This document shows positions 23,023 to 35,189 of a stretch of 64,000 bases of DNA, in pieces; within the stretch, counting starts at the first letter, position 1, and the number at the start of each line of letters is the position of its first letter. Below the pieces are notes generated by a model. The model saw nothing but the letters and a program-made list of their open reading frames with translations. It was not told where the DNA came from and ran no database searches. The stretch spans positions 9,897,205 through 9,961,204 of the forward strand of contig NC_083345.1 of the NCBI RefSeq assembly GCF_019175385.1, in the 5' to 3' direction. The DNA is from Lycium barbarum (Eukaryota; Streptophyta; Magnoliopsida; Solanales; Solanaceae). Both the position numbers and the translations under genes were made by a program.

Positions 23023-25852
23023 TGTCACGACCCAACACCGTAGGCCGTGACTAGTGCCCGATCTGGGCACCCAAACACATCTATCAAATATTATCTCAAA
23101 TTCTCTCAACTCATTCTAGTATATGGCGGAAACCGACAAGGCTTTATTTCAAATTTAGGTAATTGCAGAAAAATTTCGGTAGAGTTTCCTTTGTTTTACG
23201 GACTATCCAATATACCCTGCACGCAGAAAATACCAACAAAAGCCACACAGGGCTAACCAAGCAATATATAAACATATGCGGACCGGCCGCCTCGGCGTAT
23301 AGGATCGCCCAAACACATATGCGGACCCGCCGCCTCGGCGTATGGGATCGCCCAAACGACATGTACATACATCCATACAGAAAGACCCTAACCCACAAAC
23401 ATGTCCACAGACCTCTAAACAGACCGACATAATCACATGACGGGACAGGGCCCTGCCGTACCCATGAACGAATATATACAAATGTACTAACAAATATATA
23501 CCAAAAGTATAGGCTCCGGAATGAGAGGAGCACTCCAAATAGCAGAAGGGGTGTCCTAAACAGGTGGATCACCAAACTGTGCGTCTGTACCTGCGGGCAT
23601 GAAACGCAGCCCCCCGAAGAAAGGGGGTCAGTACGAAATATGTACTGAGTATGCAAAGCAGAAAATACAGAAAACAAATCTGAGGCATAACGAAGTAGAA
23701 GTACAGAACATAAGTATAAATCCAACATATCAAAATTTGTTTACTTTAAAAAAAATATATGTAAGTCATGCGTAGGGTACAGAAGAATATGGTCGCCCGC
23801 CCGTCGATGGCGCCATAACACAGCATAACACCAGAATGTTTCAAATCTCCGTATCCCCGTCACATATCACAACATAACTCCATACACAGCATAACACCAA
23901 ATATATGTGGAACCCGACCCTCTTTTGCGAGTAGCTCGGTGAACCATAAACACAGCATAACTCCGGAGTATATCAAAGTGCGCACGATAACAGAACCGGC
24001 CCGGGAACCGGTGAAAGATATAACAGAACGTACGAGCAGAGTCATGAGTAACCATATGCATAAAATCATTATCATAGACTCAAATATAAGTAAATGACCA
24101 TACTTGAAATTCGAAATGATAATCATACCAAATTCCTTCAAAAGTTGTCCGAATTACATAAAGGAAAGTCGCGGGACCCTCGGACGGGTATTGACCCGAA
24201 TCGGGCCCGCCTATGAAAAATATACTCATCATATTCCATATAAGCTCATACAAAAATATGGAAGTAATCCGAGCCTTGCCGTGAAAGATATGACGTTTAT
24301 AGTTCGAAATTCTTTAACACACCTTTTTATGCAAAGTTTGGAATTCAATTATTTCAAAGGCATAATGGTTCGTATTTCATCAAATCATACATAAGAGTGC
24401 CAAGGAATATATAAGGATCATAACATGCTCGGATTTCGGATTTGGAATTTCCTTAAGGCTCTAATCTAGCCTTTGTAAAACTAAGACATGCCAAAAAGAA
24501 AGGAGGTTGCTTTACATACCTTGTACGCACTCCAAGCTAGCCAATCTAACGCTAATCCAAATCTACGACTCGGGCTCCCCAAGGTCTACAAATATGCCCA
24601 TGAATATCCAATGTTAGCCATAGGCACTTAAGTAATTATTCATTCCAAACTGACTCTCAATTCTACAGAAAATTCGGCATCATTTCCCTTGTAAATAGGC
24701 CATCCCGAGAATTTAACTCGCTCAAAATCAACAACAACAACCACAATAACCAACCTAGTATCATCATAATCAATCCGAAAGGCAAAACAACATTAGTAGC
24801 TCTCTTTTACACCATTCGACAACTTTCCAATTATTCAATTTAATGGCTTACTTTAAAGCCACAATATCATTCGTACGTTCGATTATTAACCCAAACCCAT
24901 ACCAACAACATTCTAAACAATTCACATAATATTTCCAACAATCCACAATTTTTTTCTATGTTGGCCGAAAACAGCCCCCTACACGGCTTCAACACAACTA
25001 CGACAACTTCATGATTTTTTATCCATTTATCCACACCACAACACATTCAATTTACTCCCAATACATGTACAAGAAGATTAAGCATGATTCCATCTAAACC
25101 TATCACCCACGACTCACTTCAACTTCAACAACAACAATCCAATACCAACATGCAAAAAATTATATACATTCATTCATCATCTATACATGTTCATAATGTA
25201 TCCAAACTCATTCTAAATGTAAAAGAAATAACCAATTCTTACCTTGAATACTTGGCTCCAATTTGTGTCTTAAATTCTTATACTTATTCTTGCTTCTCCA
25301 CCTCCCTCTCCTTGTCTTCTCCTTAGAATTATATTAAATCACAAAACTGATTTTTTTTTCTCCAATCTGGTCGTGACCTCCTTCTATTTCAACTCTTCTT
25401 TTTCTTGGTTTGTTTAGTTCTTGAAAGCTGATTTTTCAACAAATGGAGTTGGAAAGTGTCATTTGCACTATGCCTTATTTTATATATTATTCCCCATATT
25501 GCTACACGTATTCCCTCTTTTGATGACTCACTTTTGCACCTTGTTTCTTTAATTTCCAGATTTTGATGCTTTCATTATATATATTTTTTTTATATTCAGG
25601 TGGGGCCCACACGGCCCCTTAGGCTTAATTAATGAAGTGATTAAATTTTAATCCCACTTAATAATCTAATCATAGTTAATTTACCCCTAATCTCCAATAA
25701 TATCTTTATACCAATAAAATTTATAAACAATTTATGTTTTAATTAAAATTGAGAATTAAAGATTTCTATTTCGTGTCCGAAAATAATTCCGCCTTTAACT
25801 TGATTCGACTTGCTTGCGAATAATTTGACATATAAATATACGGGGTATAACA
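23023..25852. mobile_element. Solo LTR of another LTR retrotransposon, with 5-bp target duplication
   Basis: It begins TGTCACGACCCAACACCG and ends ACGGGGTATAACA. CCACT flanks it on both sides (23018-23022 and 25853-25857), a perfect 5-bp duplication, so it is a complete LTR left by LTR-LTR recombination. It is 2830 bp, with a GC-rich part containing two copies of a roughly 50-bp CGCCTCGGCGTAT repeat (23275-23355). Open frames such as 23144-23728 (minus) lie within LTR sequence and are not genes. Confidence 0.9.
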
Positions 25853-26859
25853 CCACTGGTCTTAATCTTCCTCAAAAATTCTTCTGCCTCGGCTTCTGTC
25901 ACAACCCTTTTGGGAGGCACATTGCTTTCTTTAGTTTGCTTCAATCTAGCTAGCTCTTCTGGGGTATAGCACCTTCCGGACCTTGTCATTCCTGACGTCT
26001 TAGTCTTGTCAGGGATCGTTTCCTTTCCTCGACATTCCATCACAGCTTGTTGATAATTCCATGGTACGGCTTTGGTATCGAGTACTGGCAACTGATTTGG
26101 CGCTTGAACTACCTCCACAGGTGTTGATGAAGCTCCTAATATCTTGACAGGCACAAAACCTCTTACCACTATAGCCGGAGAAGCAACGGCTACAAGACCA
26201 TGATCTTTCACGCTATCCACAGACACTATAAATTTGGTCGGATCGTCATCACTTTCATCTACTCCAATCATATTTATCGAGGCTCCATCATGGGTCGGGA
26301 GTGGATTGTTATCAACGTTTGGTGCCGGTTGTTTGACCATGATCTGTTTTGCTTCAATAAGATCTTCAACTTTGTGTTTCAATGCGTAACAACGATCAGT
26401 GGAATGACCTTTTACCCCCAAATGATATGCACACGTTTTGGTGGGATCAAAAATTCTAGGTAGTGGATCTGGAATTCTACCTTCCACAGGATATAATAAG
26501 CCTGAAACTTGCAATCTTTCAAAAACAACGCTCAATGGCTCTCCTAACTGTGTAAAATTGCGGAAAGGTCTATTTGAGCGAGGTGCGGATGCATTGTTTG
26601 GATGATGAAATTGTGATGGTGGAGTTTGGTGTGTTGGTGGTCGTGGAGCTCGGTATGTTGGTTGTGTGTTGTAGACGGGGTAGGAAATTTGTGGTGATTG
26701 AGGTTGGTAAGATGACAAAGCTTGGTTGTATGGATGTGACGAATATTGAAAATATTGTGAGTGGAGAGCGTTAGACTGGTACCGCGGAGGTTGTTGATGG
26801 TGGTATGAGGCGCTTCCCAGAGCCATTACCGCTGCCGCTTCTTTTGTTTTTCTTTCCAT
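25853..26859 (-). pseudogene. Gag C-terminal part with a zinc knuckle (Ogre-like element)
   Basis: The minus-strand frame from 26859 has a Pro/Gln/Tyr-rich linker, then CAYHLGVKGHSTDRC (residues 143-157), a CX3HX5HX4C-like knuckle of Tat-type Gag, and DLIEAKQI. It reads on toward the protease until the solo LTR interrupts it at 25852; the last residues of the open frame come from that LTR. It overlaps the upstream gag frame by about 90 bp in a different frame, implying a small indel between 26771 and 26859. The knuckle would bind element RNA. Confidence 0.8.
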
Positions 26860-28060
26860 TTCCGAGAGTACCAGTTTGTATGGCCTTACTAGTAGATTGC
26901 AATGCCGCTAGACTTGTTATTCTCCCTGTCTTAATGCCATCTTCGATCATGTCCCCAGCTTTGATCACTTCTGCAAAAGTTTTCCCGCCCATTGTCACCA
27001 AACGTTCATAGTACTCCGGTTCTAGTGCTTGAATGAAGAAAGTAACCATTTCTGCTTCCTCCATGGGCGGGTGTACCCTGGATGCTTCTTCCCTCCACCG
27101 TATAGCATATTCTCGGAATGATTCGGTTGACTTCTTCTTTAATTTTGTAATTGAGATTCTGTCAGGAGCGATCTCAACATGAAACTTGTAATGATCCACA
27201 AAAGCATTTGCCAAGTCATCCCAAGTACGCCATTTGGTTGTATCTTTCTTGGAATACCATTCCAAATCTTTTCCACTCAAACTCTGATTAAATAGTTTGA
27301 CTCTTATCCCTTCATTCTTCCCCACACGAATCAACTTTTCACAATAGACCTTCAAATGGAAGAAAGGGTTTCCCGACCCATCAAACTTCTCAAATTTTGG
27401 AATTTTGTACCCTGGTGGCAATTCTACCTCAGGAAATGCACATAATTCTTCATATCTCACGCTTTGGTTACTACCGAGTCCACGCAAACTTCTCATAGCA
27501 TCTTCCAAACTTTTGAGCTTTCTATTCACCATTTCATCATTAACTGCCCTTGCCTCCTTTTCGACTTCGACATAATGATCAACATCCGTGTGACATAGTC
27601 CTTGGGTTTGTATCATGGGTGGAGCTGTGGCATAAGTATATACCGGCGGAACTTGATACGCATTGGTAACATCATGTGCCTGCGGTATGTACTGAGCCTT
27701 TGAAGAAGCTGCTCTAAACAAAAGAGGAGCATTTTGAGTGACTAGGTGGGCGGAGGGTTCAGAATGAGCTGGATGAGAAGTGGTAAAATAGTTTGCTTGG
27801 TTAAGTTCATCCAAGTTTGGGAATGGAGGTGGTATAGGTAAAGTCTGACGAACCCCATGAGATGGAGTCATATGTGGCGGAGTTTGAGAAAATGACCAAT
27901 TTTGAAGTACCATGTGACTTAGTTCAGCAACTCGCCTCTCGAGACGAGCAATGGTCTCCAAATGTGTTTCTGGTTCATTAGAGGATGTGGGATAACTCGT
28001 GATCGGTAAACTAAGAGATGGCTCAGATGAAGTGGTTGCATTGATCAAACTTTGCTCCAT
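26771..28060 (-). pseudogene. Gag capsid region of the Ogre-like retrotransposon
   Basis: A 429-codon frame starting MEQSLINATT. After a low-complexity N-terminus it shows the Ty3-type retrotransposon Gag domain from about residue 220: YKIPKFEKFDGSGNPFFHLK, LFNQSLSGKDLEWYSKK, AFVDHYKFH and FREYAIRWREEASRV. It then runs into Lys/Gly/Ser-rich sequence and ends 26771, out of frame with the continuation (frame at 26859). Gag forms the cytoplasmic virus-like particle. The start choice is tentative; a stop lies just upstream at 28084-28082. Confidence 0.85.
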
Positions 28061-29174
28061 TTTAGAACGAGTCCTTTTAGTTAATCAGATGATTAGTGAT
28101 GAGTCAGAGTCTGATTTCTTGGCTTTAGACCGTGTGAAATATGGATGCTCCGCCAGTTCCCCTTTAGCACAAGTCAACCTTCTGTTTTGAAAATAAGTTT
28201 TAAAAGAAAAAGATAAAATAAGAAAAGAAAAATAAAACGATTCAGTATACGGTAAGGACATATTATTGCACGTAAACACATTATTGCACATAATACATCG
28301 CGTTCTATAATGCAAGGGACCTCTTTATGCCAGAGGTAGGCCTAACGAACATTTGAAGGACAAACATGTCTTTTATGTATCATTCCATAACTCTTCCTAA
28401 AACTAATTTACAAGAATAATAAAAATTTATTACATGCCAGTTAATAATACAATTCAAAGTTAATCTAAGATATCTAATACTTCATCTCCACTAATTTCCT
28501 TTGGTTGTCTTCAAACCTCCGGCATTAATTGGATGCTCCACGACAACCTGCAACAAAATGTCAGTTTTCCTGAAATATTTATCTATAGAGTACTAGGTCC
28601 ACGGATTCCTCACATTTGTCCTTCAAATAATGCACATAAATAGTGAATAGTGTCACTTAGAGTCATAGACTCATTTGGACATTTGGTAAGGTTGACTAAT
28701 GAACTCAATACACCAAGGGTATTAAGCCTCCTAGGTTTAAAATGATGCATGTCCTTACAAGGTTTTGGTTTTCGCTCTATCTTAGGCTAGCTAGGAGTTG
28801 GTTTCCTACGACACAAGACTCCCCCAAGTGGACAACTTGGGAGTGGAAAGTCCGTGGCTGTCGACTGCACCGCCGATCGATTAAATCCACCAGATCAATC
28901 CAACTAAAGGGGTAATTTAGTAGTGCACGGCCGCGAACCGCGAAACCGCTTTAAGTGTGTGAATTGTGTGAATTTTCCAGGAGTGGAAGAAATATGAACG
29001 GAATGCCAATTTAATAAAAGAAAAAACATATATATTACATGGCAAAGGCAAATAAGGCATAAAACAATAATAAAGACATTTAAAAGCATATAAGGCAAAA
29101 TAAAGAAAACAAACAAAAAAAACACCCAACAAAATATTAATTAACCTAAGTCTGTTGTGGTTAGAACCTAATTT
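28061..29174 (-). other. Leader of the Ogre-like element between primer site and gag
   Basis: About 1.1 kb. The part next to gag (28085-28190) still reads as a short frame with HPYFTRSKAKKSDSDS, resembling a Tat-type Gag N-terminus, before a stop. The extra ORF1 of full Ogre elements is not visible. A 73-codon minus frame at 28904-29125 is hydrophobic chance sequence. Confidence 0.6.
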
Positions 29175-29191
29175 CCCCAGCGGAGTCGCCA
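29175..29191 (-). promoter_or_regulatory. Primer-binding site for tRNA-Arg
   Basis: TGGCGACTCCGCTGGGG lies 3 nt inside the LTR end on the minus strand. It is complementary to the 3' end of plant tRNA-Arg(ACG) (CCCCAGTGGAGTCG plus CCA), allowing one mismatch. As I recall, arginine priming is characteristic of Ogre elements. Confidence 0.8.
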
Positions 29192-29194
29192 AGC

Positions 29195-29772
29195 TGTTAT
29201 ACCCCATTTTAAACGGATTAAATCGGAGTACAACATATTGGTGATTCCTATTTTGTTTAATTTAAGGAGTCGCCACCTAATTAGTTTATTGGTGAATTAG
29301 AACACCTAAATATTAACTAAGGTAAAGTTAAACTAAACCTCTGTTAATGGTCTGCTCAATTAGCGTGATTCTAGGTAAGGGTTCTAGATTATCCTAAAGA
29401 GAAGGGATTAAGCATCCTTTAGAATCCATTAATTATGATTTACCGTCCAAATTTAGGTTAATTAAAATATGGCTAAAATGAATATTTTGAAAATATTATA
29501 CTAATGTATATTTATTGAAACCTTACAAAATATGAATGCATGAGTAAAACATTAAAGTGGAAAGTAGGACATCTATTAGTTTAAATTATATAAGCATAAG
29601 AATACCAATTGTGTCATCCAAGAAAATAAAATGTAGCAAATTTATAGAAGGTTCGAACTGTTAAAAATATTTAGCCACGTATGGGAAAAAATATGGTGAC
29701 TTGACTTAACAAAATTGAGAAAAAAGCAATAAAATGATTTCTGGTCAAACTTGTAAAAATGTGGTTTGATTT
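29195..29772 (-). repeat. Right LTR (5' LTR of the Ogre-like element), truncated
   Basis: It matches 15581-16160 almost base for base, from TGTTATACCCC to GTGGTTTGATTT, where similarity stops abruptly. About 2.3 kb of this LTR is missing on its outer side, so the element lacks its U3 promoter end and no target duplication can be read. Confidence 0.9.
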
Positions 29773-31215
29773 GAGCTTAATTGCAATCTATGCAGACTTC
29801 ACTTTACTCTTTTGTTTTGTTGTTTTTTAACTTTATTTACTTTTTGTTGGGTGATTTATTTATCTATCGATAAAATGGTGACGGACATGTAAGCTCTCAA
29901 TTTTTTGTCAAAGGGGGCAAGAAAAGAAGCTTAAGAACAATTTGTATGTATTTGTCGTGTTTACCAAATTCTTCTTCGCAAACCATGGGATTTTATGTGA
30001 ATGTCCTCATTTGTTATCTTTGATTTGCTACTTTGACCTTTAGTCAGTTGTGCGTATAAGCATTGTTAATCTATTTGGCTAGAAAGCGGTTAATCAATTT
30101 ATTTCTTTATCTACATTGTTAATCTATTTGGTTGAGTTGACAGAAATTTTTTCTAATCATGCAGGTTCAAATTCCGGTTGCGGAATTCTTCTATTTCTTA
30201 AATGATCCTTACTAGAATCCACTGTTGAGTGAAAAGTACATAATTGTTACCAGCATGCTAATTTCAATTCTTGGTTTGGGGATTGAGATGTCCTCATTGA
30301 CAAGCCCATATTGGATTGGCACTCTGTAATGTGCAGGCACCACTACATTTTAGCACAAGCAATCGACTTACTAAAACACCTCCTTGATCCAAGAATGTCT
30401 AAACGAAATGAAAGTTCAAAAACAACACTACATAATCATCCTAAAAGAACACCTCTACATAAGATATCTGCTCTTTCGGGCTTCGGCGTTCAACATTCTG
30501 CTATCTCTAACAGGTAAAAAGATAGATACTTATAGCGGTATAAATTGCAGGTAAAACTACTACTTCAGTAAGCTGCAATTATGACCTACATAATCGAAGA
30601 TGACTATGAAAAATGTACACGGTTTTTAAATTCATTTTTCAGATGTTGGATGCAGTACGTACAATTCACTGAAGGAGGTTATCTTACAAAATCAACATTG
30701 CTTCTACTTGGGCATCCTGTATATGAGACACATCACTATTATAAGAATTGTCGAGATATATGCTTCAAATTTCCCAAAGGTCCCTTTGTACTATCTTTGC
30801 TACATATGCCATTACAACAAAAAAAGGTTCAATTCAAAATTTTAGCTATCCAAAATTTTAGCTACCCTACCTGAAGAAGCTATTACTCTGAATTACTGAC
30901 TCCTTTGAGATTAAGAAGTTAATAAAACGTCTTGAAGTTAAATTGTTGCTCTATATGAAAAAAAATTATTACTAACTTCACGTTCTAAGCTAAAAGAGGT
31001 TTACAAGCAAGACGAGAAAATGAAGTATAGGATAACATTTAAGTCCACGTAAAAAGAAGAAACAAGAATATTCCTATCAAATACTATAGGCAAATCAAAA
31101 TTCCTTGAGTTACTTGCCTGATATTAGTTAATGACAAAATTCCGACAGATTATTACTTCCTGTTGGAGAGCCGAATAAGTTGTGTCCAAGCATATCAAGA
31201 TTCAGGTATCTCCGA
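29773..31215. other. Intergenic, no recognised gene
   Basis: Sequence beyond the LTR break. Plus-strand frames at 30311-30517 (68 codons) and 30581-30874 (97 codons) have no domain I recognise. The LINE ORF2 does not resume here, so the retrotransposon's outer flank has been deleted. Confidence 0.55.
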
Positions 31216-31648
31216 TCTATCTATATATAATAGGAGAGGCAAAAGATGGTGAGATGACAAGTGTCATTATCATAAAAATCAGAAATTAAAAATTTAAAAA
31301 TCAAAAAGAAAAAAAAAAGAATAAGCTACAAAAGTTAAAAAAAAAAAAACTGCAATGAGCAAATTATTCAGCAAAATATTTTTTTTAAAAAAATGCAAGG
31401 GCATACTTAGCAAATAAAAAATTATTAAAACAGTGACATCACGTTCTTAAACACAAACAGTTTTAGAGCCTATTTTTGTGGAACTTTATTTCCACAAAAT
31501 ATGTTCTACAAGATAATTGCACGTACAATTTAAAAATGACAAAAATTTAAGAATCAATTTCAGAGCCTATTTATGTGGCGAACTATATTTCCACCGTCCT
31601 AGACATTAGGAAAAATAAACTCCCTCAAAGAACGGTAAATTACAAACT

Positions 31649-34313
31649 TCTATCTATTATTAATAGGAGAGGCAAAGAGTTGTTAAGATGACACTACAAA
31701 ATTCCAAATTCCTAATTTAAAGTACAAAAGAAAACTGCTTAAGTTAAAATTGTTGAAACTGCTAAATTTAAAAATAAAATAAAAAACAAAAAATAAAAAC
31801 AAATCAAACAAAAAGTTAAACCAAAAAACCCACGTTTGCAAACAACTAATCAGGAAATAAGCCATATGTCAAAATATGGAAAAAATAATGCCAATTGGCA
31901 GAGGATAAATAGATGTTTTAAATTTGATTTTAAATTCAATTCTTTAATAGTAGAAAAATAGCACATCCAAAAAAAGGACAAAAGAAATGATTTTAATCGT
32001 GGGTTTGTTTTAAAGAATTGAATTGAGATAAGAATAACAGTTCAACTCAACTGCAAATACCTCTCACAGCAAAATCCTAAAAATCCTCTTCATCTCAAAA
32101 CATGTTCATTTTTCAAACTGCTTCACAAACAAGTAAGATAATACATTTTCAGATATTAACTGCAATGGGATTGATACTGAGTTTCGGAAGTTTGAGACTG
32201 CCAATCTGCCATATTACGGGCTTTATTAAAAGGGTTCAATCTGAGATTGATGATTTACAGCCGGAGAAGTTAGTTCAACCTAATGTGAATTGGTTCTGCA
32301 CAAATATTTCACGAAGTAGGCATTTTTCTCTTCAACTTATCAAGGCTATGTTTCTTTTAGTGTTATTTCAAACCGCTATTTCTAATTTGCTTTTGCTTTT
32401 AATTTGTTTTAGAACTTTAGGAAAAGATAATAATGTACTTTTATTAGTTTTTTTTCTTTGTCTTCACCTCTATATTTTATTTTATGGCATGCATCTCTAA
32501 GATTCTCACATTTGTGGATATTAACTTTTGCAGTATTTACTGGTCTTTCGGAAATTGTTGGATTCGAAAGCAAAGATACATTATGTAAATTTTCTTATTC
32601 TTGACAGTTATTGCGTTATTTTAATATATTATACATTAATTCTTAATCATATGCATGTATTTTGGATCGAATTTAGTATTTTAATTATGTTGTATAAGGA
32701 ATCGATAATACTGTACTTTTATTAGTTTTTTCTTTGTCTTCACGCCTAAGTTTTATTTTATGGGAGGCATCTCTAAAATTCTCACATTTGTGGACATTAC
32801 TTTTGCAGTATTTAATGGTCTTTCGGAAATTGTTGGATTTGAAGGCAGAGGTACATTATTGTAATTTTTATTGTGTATTTTAATATATTATACAATAATT
32901 CTTAATCATATGCGTGTATTTTGGATCAAAGTTAGTATTTTGATTATGTTGTATAAGGTTGACAATATCTTATCCTTAAATATATACAAGAGGATATGGG
33001 CTTCTAAGCAAAGATTTATTTGTCACTAACTTTTTCTTTTACTTTTTATTTTTATTTTTTTTACTCCTGAAAGATTTACTGGCAGTGGAAAGCCTCATAA
33101 CAAGGAGTTTTTATACAAATAATTGTTATAGTAATTAGACTGCTAGGCAAAAGAAAAAATATGCAAGCTCCTTGATGATATGATTTACTATGGCATGTCT
33201 ATAGATCGACTCGGTTTGCAGTATATAAAATTCCTATTCTAATGCATATATATATTAATTGAGAATAATATTTTATTGTTTGTTTATCATTGACCGATTT
33301 AATTGATATTGTTATTTTGATTTGTTGGAAAGAGCAAGAAGAATGACGGAGGAGAGAAGAAAAGTGGGGACCTATAGAAGAAGGAAATAAAGAGGGAAAA
33401 ACAAAACGATGACAAATTATATATGGCTTTTATGAATTCACATTTTCATTAAGAAGGTTGAATCTCCAAAGTGATCAATATCATCTTGAAGTTTCAAAAA
33501 TTTATCTTTAGTGATTTTTTCCACTAAATTTAATCCTTTTTATGGTGCTCTTTTTGTTGTTTCACATTTGATGTAGATTTAACATTTGTAAATATTAATT
33601 ATTTGTTCTTCTATCCGACAAATTGTATAATCCCTTAATTAAATTGAAGAGAAAAGAACAATTCTTGCCCTTGTGCTTTTCAATTTCCTACCGTTGGTGT
33701 TTGACTTGTGTTTTCTTAATCTTTTAATACTTATTTATATATAGTGTTTTGAAAGTACAAAAGAAGTTGCTATGTGTGATGCTAATTCAATTTGATATAT
33801 CTTTATTTGGCACAAAATATATTTACGTTGGAAATTCATACATTCTATATTTAAGTTTAAGTCCTTATTTTGAAAAGGAAATATCATATTGAAGATGCTT
33901 TATTGAGATTTTGTTTAGCTTATTATATTTGAATCATGTTATATTTTCATGTTGTTTATATCACATACTATATTTTTCAAAATTTCATAACTCTTTTGTT
34001 CTTCGACATATTATGGAACAAGTTGCAGTCGTTATTTAATTAAAATATTATGATGTAATGCGCTAAAATAAGGAAAATTATAATTTAATAAGCTTAATAT
34101 TTTATGATAATATTTGCTCATTGTGCAAATCCTATTACTAATACTTATTATACTAAAATGAGAGCATGGGGCAAAAACAACATTAGTGAAGCACAAGGTA
34201 ATAAAAACTTATAGTATAATGTAATAACATGTACTCCAACAAGACATCAAAACTGTTTCTTGATTAATATTTATTTTGATATTCACAGCGCATCGCGCGG
34301 GTATAAATACTAG
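31649..34313 (+). mobile_element. Helitron (inner), non-autonomous
   Basis: The 5' end is TCTATCTATTATTAATAGGA with AGGCAAAGAG. The 3' end has GCGC-ATC-GCGC (34288-34298) followed by GGTATAAATACTAG and T (34314). It contains a plus-strand frame at 32102-32500 and duplicated segments, possibly a captured gene fragment. No Helitron protein gene is visible. Confidence 0.65.
32420..32955 (+). repeat. Diverged tandem duplication of an exon-like segment inside the Helitron
   Basis: TACTTTTATTAGTTTTTT, a stretch with TTTGTCTTCAC, CTCACATTTGTGGA, TTTTGCAG, then TATTTACTGGTCTTTCGGAA and ATTGTTGGATT occur from about 32440 and again from about 32715 with substitutions. Each copy has a TTTTGCAG acceptor-like site before GGTCTTTCGGAAATTGTTGG, which resembles a captured intron-exon junction. 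The source gene is not recognised. Confidence 0.6.
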
Positions 34314-34470
34314 TAAGTAGTAACTCATGTAAAAAAGCAAACGCTCAATTTTTTGACATTTGTATAGTCAACATTGATATTCACTGAGATGATCAATTTT
34401 ATATTAGTCCCACCTAACTTAAAATGTTACATCTTTTGAGTAAACAACATTAAACTTCATTCATAAAAAT

Positions 34471-34599
34471 ATAATTAATTATTTTTAATCATTGGATTGT
34501 TCAATAGGATAACATAATTAATTATTTTTAATCATTGGATTCTTCAATAGGATAACATAATTAATTATTTTTAATCATTGAATTGTTCAATGGGATAAC
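34471..34599. repeat. Three tandem copies of a 43-bp unit
   Basis: Units beginning ATAATTAATTATTTTTAATC start at 34471, 34514 and 34557, with a few substitutions in the third. Non-coding, inside the outer Helitron. Confidence 0.9.
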
Positions 34600-35189
34600 A
34601 TTAAGACTAATTTACATTATCAGGAGAATTACGCTTCTAGGATAATCAATTATGATTGATTCCATCTTAAGTAATAAAAAATTTCTAATATTACTATCTA
34701 GAGATTGTAAACTTTCTTTGCTTACAAGTATCATTTATTAAGTTGATATAAAATATTAGTTGAATTATGTTATTAAGAAATGAAATTTTAAATCTTAACA
34801 TATTTAAAATTGAATGTATTGTACTATGATTGACGTATATTGTTACTTCAATGGTAATATTTTCCGTGCATCGCACGGTAGAGATACTAGTTTTATTATC
34901 AAAGTGATGATAATATCTTCATCTAGTCTATTCTAGCAGACAGATATAAGTTTCAAAGTATGCCGATTTGTGGGGGAAATAACAGACAGGTTTGACTATA
35001 CGTGTCATAAGCAGCGCAAAATTGTGGCGAGCAACTCATGCGCAACACTTCCACTTGTAACCTTTACAAAGCTCCAGCCTCTTCTTCTTATTGCCCACTA
35101 ATTTCACTACTATTTCTCCTCCATCACATATCTACATTTTCAGTTTCTTGAAGTTAGAAGTTGTAAAGTGTGTGGACAACTAGAGAGAT

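Larger units (their letters stand above)
15581..29772 (-). mobile_element. Tat/Ogre-type Ty3 LTR retrotransposon lacking visible pol
   Basis: On the minus strand, in order: truncated 5' LTR (29772-29195), tRNA-Arg primer site (29191-29175), leader, gag (28060-26771), zinc-knuckle part (26859-25853), protease plus G-patch (23017-21823), a 3-kb non-coding field with repeats, a polypurine tract (18470-18457) and the 3' LTR (18456-15581). The arginine primer site, the protease-G-patch order and the GGATACGTAGGC repeats point to the Tat/Ogre lineage. No reverse transcriptase, RNase H or integrase motif appears on either strand. In the roughly 578 bp the two LTRs share I count about ten substitutions plus one or two indels, implying a fairly recent insertion. 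It sits in the LINE ORF2. Confidence 0.85.
31216..34890 (+). mobile_element. Helitron (outer), non-autonomous
   Basis: The 5' end TCTATCTATATATAATAGG follows an A. The 3' end carries the hairpin CCGTGC-ATC-GCACGG (34864-34878), then GGTAGAGATACTAG followed by T. A|TC...CTAG|T with a hairpin about 10 nt from the end is the Helitron signature. No Rep/helicase gene is seen. A second Helitron is nested within it, and pairing of ends between the two is my inference. Confidence 0.7.

Noticed and set aside
23144..23728. 194-codon minus-strand frame in the solo LTR
   Set aside because: It lies wholly within an LTR bounded by a target duplication and has no domain.
30311..30874. Two plus-strand frames as a host gene
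   Set aside because: No recognisable domain, no clear exon linkage, and located in the rearranged flank of a retrotransposon.
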